A DNA stretch of 62,801 nt from the NCBI GenBank assembly GCA_023444095.1, contig JAEZRP010000038.1, positions 1 to 62,801 of the forward strand. Direction: 5' to 3'. The DNA comes from Bacillota bacterium. Lineage in GTDB: Bacteria > Bacillota > Clostridia > Christensenellales > Aristaeellaceae. The translations under genes and the position numbers were made by a program. The notes beneath the pieces are model-generated. The model saw only the letters and a program-made list of their open reading frames with translations. It did no database searches and was not told the DNA's origin. This document shows, in pieces, positions 28,233 through 35,847 of the stretch (position 1 is the stretch's first letter; each line of letters opens with the position of its first letter).

Positions 28233-28261
28233 TTGACAGCCGAATGCGCGGATGGTATCAT
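28233..28261 (+). promoter_or_regulatory. promoter of the ABC-2 exporter operon
   Basis: TTGACA (28233-28238), a 17-nt spacer and TATCAT (28256-28261). It is divergent from the AraC-gene promoter. Confidence 0.85.
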
Positions 28262-28267
28262 TGGTGC

Positions 28268-28436
28268 ATTCCGAAAACTGTGAGGTACGAGGATGTCGGT
28301 TCTGTAAAAACAGAATCTGGCGCGGGGCGCGAGTGGGCTGGCCGAGGGCCGGTCTGTTTGTGCGTACGCGCGAGCCGGCATCGCGTACGGGAGAGGTATG
28401 CCTTGTCGGTCGCACCATGTATGGCGCGGCTTTTTT
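28268..28436 (+). promoter_or_regulatory. structured leader with terminator: unassigned riboswitch or attenuator candidate
   Basis: The roughly 170-nt leader contains several stems: TTCTGT/ACAGAA with an AAAA loop, a GGCC/GGCC stem, and the perfect 8-bp CGTACGCG/CGCGTACG. It ends in a terminator at 28409-28436. I compared it by eye with the guanidine, manganese, THF, glycine and SAM classes and could not assign it. Two short ORFs with plausible ribosome sites (ATG 28290ff and ATG 28398) also lie within it. Confidence 0.5.
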
Positions 28437-28454
28437 GTCGTGTCTGAAAAATAA
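28398..28454 (+). CDS. possible 18-aa leader ORF before ABC-2 operon
   Basis: The ORF MPCRSHHVWRGFFVVSEK begins after GGGAGAGGT and stops 14 bases before the ATPase start. It spans the leader terminator. A ribosome translating it would disrupt the terminator stem. Whether it is expressed is unknown. Confidence 0.25.
   Translation: MPCRSHHVWRGFFVVSEK
28409..28436 (+). terminator. leader terminator before ABC-2 operon
   Basis: GTCGC-A-CCA pairs with TGG-C-GCGGC (one A/C mismatch, one G-U) across the loop TGTA, directly followed by six T residues. It sits upstream of the coding region, as attenuators do. Confidence 0.6.
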
Positions 28455-28468
28455 TGGAGGGATATCGA

Positions 28469-29437
28469 TTGGAGATCATCCGGTGCGAAGGTTTAACGAA
28501 GGTGTACAGGCGGTTCGAAAAGGAGGAAGGGCTCCGGGGGAGCATGAGGAGCCTCTTTCACAGGGAGATGATCGAGAAGCGTGCGGTGGATGGGGTTGAC
28601 CTTGCCGTCTCGGCGGGCGAGTTTGTCGGGCTCATCGGTCCGAACGGCGCGGGCAAGACGACGCTGACCAAGCTCATGACGGGCATCATCCGAAAGACGG
28701 CGGGGGAGCTCTCCGTTCTGGGCTTCGACCCGAACAGGCTCCAGAACGAGTTCAAAATGCAGTACGCGGTCGTGATGGGACAGAAGTCGCAGCTGTTTTT
28801 CGAGCTCACGGCGGCTGACTCGCTTCTTCTCATGAAGGAGATGTACAAAATCCCTTCGGACGCGTACCGCAAAAACGTCCGATCCTTTTCGGAACTGTTC
28901 GGCGTGGAGGAGCTTTTGAACGTGCAGGTCCGCACGCTCTCGCTCGGCGAGCGGATGAAGATGGAGCTGATCGCCGCGCTCCTTCATAACCCGCGCGTCC
29001 TCTTTCTCGACGAGCCGACCATCGGCCTCGACGCCGTGGCGCAGAAGCAGATGCGCGCGTTCCTTCGGGAGGTCAACCGCACGCGCGGAACGACCATTGT
29101 CCTCACGTCCCATTACATGGACGACATCCGCGCGCTCTGCGAGCGGTGCGTGGTCATAAACCGCGGGCGGAAGATCTACGACGGCGGGATGGAGGCGCTT
29201 TTTGACCGCTACCAGACGCATCGGAAGCTCACCGTCACATTCTCGGAGGCAGGGGAGCATCCCGTACCGGCGGGGTGCGCGCTCGTGGAAAGGACGAACA
29301 GCCGACTCACGCTGCTCGCGGAGCGTGCGCGGGCACGGGAGATCGTGCGCGATCTCTTTTCCGAAACCGACGTGGTGGACGTGGAGATTGGAGAAGAGGA
29401 CATCGGCAGCGTCGTGGAAAGGATCTATTCCGCATGA
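28469..29437 (+). CDS. ABC-2 type exporter ATPase
   Basis: The 322-aa ATPase of the NatA/ABC-2 type has Walker A IGPNGAGKTT, signature LSLGERMKME, Walker B VLFLDEPTIGLD and switch LTSHYM. A C-terminal extension of about 80 residues follows. I chose the TTG at 28469, seven bases after GGAGGG; the ATG at 28454 overlaps that site. Two membrane genes follow, each coupled by an ATGA overlap, forming a three-gene exporter. Confidence 0.9.
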   Translation: MEIIRCEGLTKVYRRFEKEEGLRGSMRSLFHREMIEKRAVDGVDLAVSAGEFVGLIGPNGAGKTTLTKLMTGIIRKTAGELSVLGFDPNRLQNEFKMQYAVVMGQKSQLFFELTAADSLLLMKEMYKIPSDAYRKNVRSFSELFGVEELLNVQVRTLSLGERMKMELIAALLHNPRVLFLDEPTIGLDAVAQKQMRAFLREVNRTRGTTIVLTSHYMDDIRALCERCVVINRGRKIYDGGMEALFDRYQTHRKLTVTFSEAGEHPVPAGCALVERTNSRLTLLAERARAREIVRDLFSETDVVDVEIGEEDIGSVVERIYSA

Positions 29438-30225
29438 AGTATTGGAGAATTCTTACGACATATTGGAAGGCGCAGATCATCTGGCGGTTTGACGTAATGA
29501 TGAGCGTTCTTTTAACCGTTTCGCGGATTCTGCTCGCCTACATCCTCTGGGGCGCGATCTACGACGGACGCGCAGAGGTGGCGGGGTTCACGTTTATGCA
29601 GATGCTGACATACTACATCGTCGTCTCGTTCCTGCGGGAACTGGACATGTCCTCCGGGACCTGCGAGGAATTCGCCCACCGCATCCGAAACGGCCTGTTC
29701 AGCGCGTACCTGGTGCGTCCGGCGAGCGTGCAGGGCCACTTCTTCGCGCAGACGGCGGGCGTCTCGGCGTTTTACGGCATGTTCCAACTGCTCGCGGCGG
29801 TTCTCTGGGTATTCGTGTTTCGCGTGAAATTCTGGATCGCCTGTACGCCTGCCGAGCTGACGGGCGCTCTCGCCATGGCGGGGCTCGGGCTTCTTTTCAT
29901 GGCGTCGATGAACTATGCCATCTCCGTGCTCGCGTTTCCGTTTAACGACGTGCAGACGTTCAATATGATCAAGGACAACTTGATGAATTTCGTGACCGGA
30001 ACGCTCATCCCTCTCGCGCTTTTGCCCGCGAGCATCGTTTCCGTGATGCGCGCGTTGCCATTTTACTATGTGGCGTACCTTCCGTCCATGATCGTGATCG
30101 GACGGGGGGCGGGGGAGATGCACCGGGGACTTGTGACGCTCGCTGTCTGGACGACGTTTTTCCTGATCCTGGGCCGTGCGGCGCACGAAGCATATCGAAA
30201 GAAATACGACGGGGTGGGCATATGA
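29434..30225 (+). CDS. ABC-2 family permease (first subunit)
   Basis: The 263-aa protein has about six hydrophobic helices and resembles the ABC2_membrane_6 (formerly DUF990) permeases that come as unequal pairs with one ATPase. A conserved-looking stretch is RNGLFSAYLVRPASVQGHFF near residue 85. Translation is coupled on both sides by ATGA overlaps. The substrate is unknown; related trios export toxic compounds or lipids. Confidence 0.85.
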   Translation: MKYWRILTTYWKAQIIWRFDVMMSVLLTVSRILLAYILWGAIYDGRAEVAGFTFMQMLTYYIVVSFLRELDMSSGTCEEFAHRIRNGLFSAYLVRPASVQGHFFAQTAGVSAFYGMFQLLAAVLWVFVFRVKFWIACTPAELTGALAMAGLGLLFMASMNYAISVLAFPFNDVQTFNMIKDNLMNFVTGTLIPLALLPASIVSVMRALPFYYVAYLPSMIVIGRGAGEMHRGLVTLAVWTTFFLILGRAAHEAYRKKYDGVGI

Positions 30226-31010
30226 GGCAATTGCGGTTAATCTGGGCACTCGTTCGGATGAAGGCGGCGCGGCAGACGGCGTTCCGGTTGGGCTTTTTCG
30301 GGCCGCTCTTCGTGGACGGTTCGCTGTTTATCCTCCAGATTCTGATGTTCTCGGCGATCTATTCCCACGTGGATTCCATCGCGGGCTGGGGCAGGGGGCA
30401 GATGCTCTTGTTCATCGGCACCTTCTCGCTCATCGACGCGATCAACATGACCGCTTTCTTCTTTGGCGTCTTGAATCTGCCGTCCCTTGTCAAGGGCGGC
30501 GACTTTGACGGATATCTCGTTCGGCCGGTGAACCCGCTTCTGCGCGTGACGTTTGAAAACGTCAACCTCGGAAGCGCGCCCATCATCCTATTGAGCGTCG
30601 GAATCATCGTGTACGGAGCGCGCGTCATGGGCGTTACTCCGTCCCTTTTTCAGATCGCGGGATATGTGCTGCTCGTTCTCCTGATGCTCCTGCTCTGGTA
30701 CGACCTCATGCTGCTCTTGCGCTCGGTGGTGTTCTTCGCCGTCTCCGCCTCCTCCATCGGACGTCTGGAGGGCGCGTTTCTGGAGATGTGTATGATGCTG
30801 CCCGGCACGGCGTTCAAGGGCGCGTTCCGGTTGATCTTCAAGGTCCTCATTCCCTACGGCATCATCGGCACCGTTCCGGTGGAGTTCTTCTCCGGGCTGC
30901 TTTCGCCCGGAGAACTTGCGGGGGCGCTTGCGATCGTCGCCGTCTTCACCGCGCTCGCCATCGGGACGTTCCGCCTTGGGTGCAGGAACTACAAGTCAGC
31001 AAGCAGCTAA
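30222..31010 (+). CDS. ABC-2 family permease (second subunit)
   Basis: The 262-aa protein is the second six-helix ABC2_membrane_6-type permease of the trio. The segment VKGGDFDGYLVRPVNPLLRV near residue 90 parallels the one in the first subunit. It ends tail-to-tail with the MATE gene, overlapping by four bases, with no room for a separate terminator. Confidence 0.85.
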   Translation: MRQLRLIWALVRMKAARQTAFRLGFFGPLFVDGSLFILQILMFSAIYSHVDSIAGWGRGQMLLFIGTFSLIDAINMTAFFFGVLNLPSLVKGGDFDGYLVRPVNPLLRVTFENVNLGSAPIILLSVGIIVYGARVMGVTPSLFQIAGYVLLVLLMLLLWYDLMLLLRSVVFFAVSASSIGRLEGAFLEMCMMLPGTAFKGAFRLIFKVLIPYGIIGTVPVEFFSGLLSPGELAGALAIVAVFTALAIGTFRLGCRNYKSASS

Positions 31011-32368
31011 TTGGCCTCGTCCCGGGTGAGTTTTTTCACCCACTTGTAGCGGTTGCACCGGATCGCCGCAGCGCCGCACTTGAATACCTGGTCGGAGTTG
31101 AGACAGGCGACCACCGCGACCGGCGGCCAGCCGAACTTGAACGCCGCCAGCGCCGAGAGAGGCAAAACGATTCCCCAGATGGACACGATGTCGTTGATCA
31201 TGCCGAACTTCGTGTCCCCGCCGCCTCGGATGATGCCGGTGACGGTGGGCATCTGGTACGCCATGCCCACGGTCGCGATGATAAATACATAGATGAACTG
31301 GTTCGCGAGATCCATGGTCCCCGCGGAAAGCTTGTACCACGAAAACACGGGGAACTTCAACAGATACAGGAGAAGTCCCGAGATGAGCCCGATCCCGACG
31401 AACATGATCTGGAGGGTCTTCGTGTAGTCGCGCACCTTGTGAATCTCGCCCGCGCCGACGGTCTTCGCCATGAGGATCGCGGCTGCCGCGGCCGAGCCCT
31501 GGGCGGCGGATTTGGTGACGCCATAGACGGTAGAGGCGACGCTGTTGGCTGCGATGGTGCCTTCGAATTCGCTCATGTGGCCGAGGATGGCGGACTGGAG
31601 CGCCGTCGAGAAACCCCAGAGCCCGCTGATGACGACGAGGGGCGTCGTGACGCGCACGAAGTCCTTGAAAAGCGGCAGGTCGAACGCGAGGAAGTCGCGC
31701 AGCCTGAGCCGGAGCTTTTTGTCGAGCCGGAACGCGTACACGACAACGATCGCGAGTCCCACGAGCCGCGCGGCCACGGTCGCGGCCGCCGCGCCCTCCG
31801 AGCCGTACGCCGGGATGAGGAAGTAGTTCAGGCCGACGTTTACCACGAAAGCCTCCACTGCGATCCAGAACGCGATCTTGACCGTCTCCACGCAATTGAG
31901 CGCGGCGAGCAGGATCATCGCCACGGAAAAAACGGGATAGGAGTATTTCACCACGCCCAGATACTTCACGCCCTCGCGCACGGTGTCGGGCGCATCCGAG
32001 ACGAACAGGTTTAAAACGTTTGTCGGGAAAAGGGCGCACGCGAGGAAGATCAGGAGCGTAAACGCGATGGAGACCCAGAAGGCCATGGAGGCGATTTTTT
32101 TGATGGGCGCAACCCGGCGCGTACCCCAGTACTGGCTGCCCAAAACGGTGATGCCGCCCGTCACGCCGCCGATGAGGCACTGCAAAATGAACTGCACATT
32201 GTTGACGACCGTCGCGCCCGCGAGCGCCGCCTCCGGATGCGGGCCGAGGCTTCCGAGCATGACGTTGTCTGCGAGGTTGACCGAAAGGTTGATGACGTTC
32301 TGGAGAACCAGCGGCCAGAACAGCGCGGAGAATGACCTGTAAAACGCCTTGTCGCGGGTGAGAAGCAT
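31007..32368 (-). CDS. MATE-family efflux transporter
   Basis: The 453-aa protein has about twelve helices in the 6+6 arrangement of multidrug and toxic-compound exporters. Family features include NLADNVMLGSLG near residue 31 and the repeat-related GFSTALQSAILGHMSEFEG near residue 258. Start at ATG 32368 (AAAGGCGG upstream). The substrate is not evident. Confidence 0.9.
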   Translation of the reverse strand: MLLTRDKAFYRSFSALFWPLVLQNVINLSVNLADNVMLGSLGPHPEAALAGATVVNNVQFILQCLIGGVTGGITVLGSQYWGTRRVAPIKKIASMAFWVSIAFTLLIFLACALFPTNVLNLFVSDAPDTVREGVKYLGVVKYSYPVFSVAMILLAALNCVETVKIAFWIAVEAFVVNVGLNYFLIPAYGSEGAAAATVAARLVGLAIVVVYAFRLDKKLRLRLRDFLAFDLPLFKDFVRVTTPLVVISGLWGFSTALQSAILGHMSEFEGTIAANSVASTVYGVTKSAAQGSAAAAAILMAKTVGAGEIHKVRDYTKTLQIMFVGIGLISGLLLYLLKFPVFSWYKLSAGTMDLANQFIYVFIIATVGMAYQMPTVTGIIRGGGDTKFGMINDIVSIWGIVLPLSALAAFKFGWPPVAVVACLNSDQVFKCGAAAIRCNRYKWVKKLTRDEAN

Positions 32369-32430
32369 GGGGCGCACCGCCTTTGTACGAGCTGTTGTTC
32401 CTATTCTACGCGCGACCGGCTCCATCCTTC

Positions 32431-32459
32431 TTGCGTGCGGATGTTATTTATGATATGAT
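32431..32459 (+). promoter_or_regulatory. promoter of the ABC exporter gene
   Basis: TTGCGT (32431-32436), a 17-nt spacer and TATGAT (32454-32459) preceded by TGA, giving an extended -10. Confidence 0.7.
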
Positions 32460-32490
32460 GGCTATGGATTTTGTAACAGGAGGGATCGGG

Positions 32491-32580
32491 ATGAAAGCCA
32501 GATTTGACGATCGCATTTTGATATTATTGGGGGAATCTGGTTTTGAACGGACGGGCAAGGAAGTTTGTCTCCTACTATAA
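32491..32580 (+). CDS. possible 29-aa upstream ORF overlapping the ABC exporter start
   Basis: The ATG at 32491 has the best ribosome site in the region (AGGAGGG, six-base spacing). The ORF runs 29 codons and stops 38 bases inside the exporter gene in a different frame. The exporter itself starts at a TTG with a weaker site inside this ORF. This could be translational coupling or control. Confidence 0.35.
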   Translation: MKARFDDRILILLGESGFERTGKEVCLLL

Positions 32581-34276
32581 GCCGTATCTCGGTCGCTTTT
32601 CTCTCGTATTAATTTGTTCCCTGGGCTCGGCGGGCGCCGCGCTCGCGTTTCCCATGTGCGTCAGGTACGTTACATCCAACGTGCTCGCGGGCGCGCTTTC
32701 GCGTGTCGTTCTCGTGAGCGCAGTCATGATTCTTCTCATCGCCATCGAAATGGCGTTCACCTTCTATTACGATTATCGCGGGCACTCGATTGGCTCCATG
32801 ATGGAGAACGACCTCCGTCAGGAGCTGTTTGCGCACCTGGAAAAGCTCTCCTTCTCCTATTACGACAGGCGGCGCGTGGGAGAAATCATGTCGAGCCTCA
32901 CAAGCGACCTTTGGAATCTGGCGGAGCTTTATCACCACGGGCCTGAGGATTACATCATCAACTCCGTCAAATTCGTCGGCGCGTCGGTCTTCCTGTTTCT
33001 CATCGACTGGCGGTTGACGCTGATCGTCTTCGCATTCATTCCGCCCATGGCGCTTCTCACCATCCGGCTCAACAAGCGCATGCGTCAGACGTCCGCGGAA
33101 AGCCAGAAAAACGTCGCCGAGATCAACGCGCGCGCGGAGGATTCGCTCTCGGGCGTCAGGGTGACGCAGGCGTTCGGCTGCGAGGCGGCCGAAATCGGGA
33201 AATTTCGCAAGGCGGGGGCCCTCTTCGTCGAAAGCCGCAAGGCCTATTATCGCTACGGCGCCATCGAGGATCAGGTTTTGACGGTCATCGAGCGGTCGGT
33301 TTTCGTCGCGGTGGCGCTCGCGGGGGCGTATGGCATCGCGCGCGGCTCGATCGAGGTCGCCGACCTCATCGCGTTTTTTCTCTACATCTCTTATCTCACA
33401 GGACCCGTTCGCCATCTCGCCTGGATGACCGCGCAGTTCCAGACGGGGCTCGCGGGCTTCGACCGGGTGATGGACATTCTGGAAACCGTGCCCGAGATCG
33501 CCGACCGCCCGGGCGCGACCGACATGGGCCGGGCGCGGGGCGCGCTGGCGTTTCACGGCGTGAGCTTCCGCTACGGCGAGGACAGGCCGCATGTGCTCGT
33601 GAACCTCGACATGCGCGTGAATCCCGGCGAGTGCGTGGCGGTGGCGGGCATCTCCGGCGCAGGCAAGTCGACGCTTTGCGCGCTCATCCCGCGCTTCTAC
33701 GAGCCGATTGCCGGGCGGGTGACCATCGACGGCATGGACATCAGGGAGCTAACCCTCAAATCGCTGCGCGCGAACATCTCGGTCGTCCAGCAGGATACCT
33801 ATCTCTTTGCCGGATCGATCCTTGAGAACATCCGCTATTCGAAGCCCGGCGCGACGGATGCGGAGGCTATGGAGGCCGCGCGCCTCGCAGACGCGGACGG
33901 GTTCATCCGGGCACTGCCGGAGGGGTACGACACCGACGTCGGCCCGCGCGGCGTGCGGCTCTCGGGCGGCCAGCGGCAGAGGATCGCCATCGCCCGGGCG
34001 TTTTTGCGCGACGCGCCGATTCTGATCCTCGACGAGGCGACGAGCGCGCTCGACTCGGAGAGTGAAAGGTCCATCCACAGGGCGCTCGGTCGCCTGCGCG
34101 ACGGCCGAACCACCCTCATGATCGCGCACCGGCTCGAGACCATCCGCGCGGCCGACCGCATCGTCGTGCTCTCCGAGGGCGGCGTGCGGGAGGAGGGCAC
34201 GCACGACTCGCTTCTGGCGCTCGGGGGCATGTACTTCGAGCTGTACGGATGCGGCACAAATATGCGCGAAATGTAA
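32543..34276 (+). CDS. ABC exporter, fused membrane and ATPase domains
   Basis: The 577-aa half-transporter has six helices (about residues 15-300) and then an ATPase with Walker A GISGAGKST, signature LSGGQRQR and Walker B ILILDEATSALDSE. It would act as a homodimer, exporting lipids, peptides or drugs (MsbA/BmrA type). The start is a TTG at 32543 behind GGGGGAATC, overlapping the short upstream ORF. Confidence 0.92.
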   Translation: MNGRARKFVSYYKPYLGRFSLVLICSLGSAGAALAFPMCVRYVTSNVLAGALSRVVLVSAVMILLIAIEMAFTFYYDYRGHSIGSMMENDLRQELFAHLEKLSFSYYDRRRVGEIMSSLTSDLWNLAELYHHGPEDYIINSVKFVGASVFLFLIDWRLTLIVFAFIPPMALLTIRLNKRMRQTSAESQKNVAEINARAEDSLSGVRVTQAFGCEAAEIGKFRKAGALFVESRKAYYRYGAIEDQVLTVIERSVFVAVALAGAYGIARGSIEVADLIAFFLYISYLTGPVRHLAWMTAQFQTGLAGFDRVMDILETVPEIADRPGATDMGRARGALAFHGVSFRYGEDRPHVLVNLDMRVNPGECVAVAGISGAGKSTLCALIPRFYEPIAGRVTIDGMDIRELTLKSLRANISVVQQDTYLFAGSILENIRYSKPGATDAEAMEAARLADADGFIRALPEGYDTDVGPRGVRLSGGQRQRIAIARAFLRDAPILILDEATSALDSESERSIHRALGRLRDGRTTLMIAHRLETIRAADRIVVLSEGGVREEGTHDSLLALGGMYFELYGCGTNMREM

Positions 34277-34311
34277 AATTTATAATCTAAAGCCAATATT
34301 TTACAAAAGTG

Positions 34312-34344
34312 TACCGCCTTTATGATATATTCATGAAGGCGGTA
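34312..34344. promoter_or_regulatory. 33-bp near-perfect palindrome, possible operator or RNA hairpin
   Basis: TACCGCCTT and AAGGCGGTA flank ATGA/TCAT, giving 13 pairs plus one G-U around a TATAT centre. It covers the likely -10 region (TGATAT or TATATT) of the NlpC/P60 gene, with TTTACA just upstream (34301-34306). No U-run follows, so it is a better operator than terminator. Confidence 0.5.
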
Positions 34345-34374
34345 TATCGATTTCACCGAACGGAGGCAAACGGA

Positions 34375-35700
34375 TTGAGATTGAGAAGGATCGTTTCCCT
34401 GCTCGTCGCATGGGCGGCGCTCATGACCGGGCTGACCGCGCAGGCGGAAAAGACGGCGTATGTCAAGACCAACAGCGTCGAGGTATACGCTTCCGCTTCG
34501 TCCTCCTCCGACAAGCTAGGCACGCTGAACTTCGGCGAGTCGATTACATACGTCTCCAAGAAGGGCGACTGGGCAAAGGTTAAGAGCGACGACGGGAGGG
34601 TGGGCTTCTGCAAGCTCTCCGCGCTCACGGCGAAGAATCCAAACGCTGCGGAGAAGACGGTCTACGCGAAATCGGACGGCGTGAAGGCATACAGACGAAC
34701 GTCGACCTCGACGGACGTGCTCGCGAAGTTCGACCGGAACGGCGCGGTGGGCGTCGTGGCGGTCACAGGGGACGGCAAGTGGTGCCGCGTCAAGCTCGAC
34801 GGCGGATACGGCTACGTTGAGACCGCCAGACTCTCAAAGACGAAGGCGATGGAACCCTTCACCGTCTACATCGCGAAGAATACCGTTCAATTCTACAAGT
34901 CCGCCTCCACGTCCGCGAAGAAGGTCGGCGTCATGTCGTACGGCGAGAGCATCACCTGCGTAAAGGTCGACGGGAGCTGGGCAATGGTCCAGAATGCGGA
35001 CGGCAAGACGGGCTGGTGCAAAAAGAATCAGCTGACGACCAAGAACCCGAACGGATCGGCCGAAACCTGGTACGCCGCGGCTGCCGTCAGCGTGTACGCG
35101 CAGCCCTCAACCGACTCGAAGGAGCTCGGCACGCTCAAGGAGGGGCAGGACGTGGACGTGGTCGCCGAGACGGAGGACGGGAAGTGGATGCGCCTCTCCG
35201 TCTCCGGAAAGTACGGCTACGCGAAGGCCGCGAAGCTCACCGACGAAGAGCCGGAGGACGAGGCTGAGACGCCCTCCTATGACGACGGCGGCAAGGGCTC
35301 GGCGAGCGGGACGGTCGAAGGGGTGATCGCGCTCGCGGTGGAGCAGTACGGCAAGCAATACGTCTACGCGACCCACGGACCCGATACCTTCGACTGCTCC
35401 GGACTTTCGTATTATTGCTTCGGGAACGCCGCGGGCGTCAAGCTGAGCAAGTCCGCCTACGGACAGGGCTACGACGGCCGCTTCGGGAAGATCGATTCCA
35501 TTTCCGCGCTCAAGCGCGGCGACATCGTGTGCTTCAATACCGTGGAGTCGGACGTCGACCTCTCCGACCATACGGGCATCTACCTCGGCGACGGGAAGTT
35601 CATCCATGCATCTTCCAGCGCCGGGAAGGTCATCGTCTCCTCCCTCGCCTCCGGTTACTACAACCGCCAGTTTTCGTGGGGGCTGCGGGTGGTAGAGTGA
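34375..35700 (+). CDS. secreted NlpC/P60 peptidoglycan endopeptidase with SH3-like repeats
   Basis: The 441-aa protein has a signal peptide (RIVSLLVAWAALMTGLTAQA) and about four SH3-like modules (for example VEVYASASSSSDKLGTLNFG). An acidic linker rich in E/D follows (near residues 300-316), then NlpC/P60 with C341 (FDCSGL), H399 (SDHTGIYLGDG) and H411 (FIHASSS). The start is a TTG eight bases after GGAGG. It is a paralogue of the protein at 12241-13551. Confidence 0.93.
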   Translation: MRLRRIVSLLVAWAALMTGLTAQAEKTAYVKTNSVEVYASASSSSDKLGTLNFGESITYVSKKGDWAKVKSDDGRVGFCKLSALTAKNPNAAEKTVYAKSDGVKAYRRTSTSTDVLAKFDRNGAVGVVAVTGDGKWCRVKLDGGYGYVETARLSKTKAMEPFTVYIAKNTVQFYKSASTSAKKVGVMSYGESITCVKVDGSWAMVQNADGKTGWCKKNQLTTKNPNGSAETWYAAAAVSVYAQPSTDSKELGTLKEGQDVDVVAETEDGKWMRLSVSGKYGYAKAAKLTDEEPEDEAETPSYDDGGKGSASGTVEGVIALAVEQYGKQYVYATHGPDTFDCSGLSYYCFGNAAGVKLSKSAYGQGYDGRFGKIDSISALKRGDIVCFNTVESDVDLSDHTGIYLGDGKFIHASSSAGKVIVSSLASGYYNRQFSWGLRVVE

Positions 35701-35830
35701 CCAAGGGCGCTGCCCATGGACCCCGCCAAAGGGAGAGCGTCCCGATGGAATCCCAAGCGGATGGAGCACGCAACATCAACCGTCGTCGCCCTGGGGACCC
35801 AATCCCCGAGGCGACGAATTTGCACGTCGA
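35697..35830. repeat. composite intergenic hairpin element, copy 2
   Basis: Starting at the stop of the NlpC/P60 gene are GGGCGCTGCCC, then CCCCGCCAAAGGGA followed by TCCCGATGGAATCCC. At 35784-35816 comes CGTCGCCCTGGGGA/TCCCCGAGGCGACG. It lies between two convergent genes and has the same three parts as copies at 6, 40 and 60 kb. Confidence 0.6.
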
Positions 35831-35847
35831 CCGGCGTTCCCTCCCGC

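Noticed and set aside
28268..28436. Guanidine-I (ykkC) riboswitch
   Set aside because: A GGGCTGGCCGAGG stretch is reminiscent of GGGCUGGUCCGAGAG, but the CUAGGGUUCCG and GGACAAAAGCCCGGGAGA segments are missing, so I left the leader unassigned.
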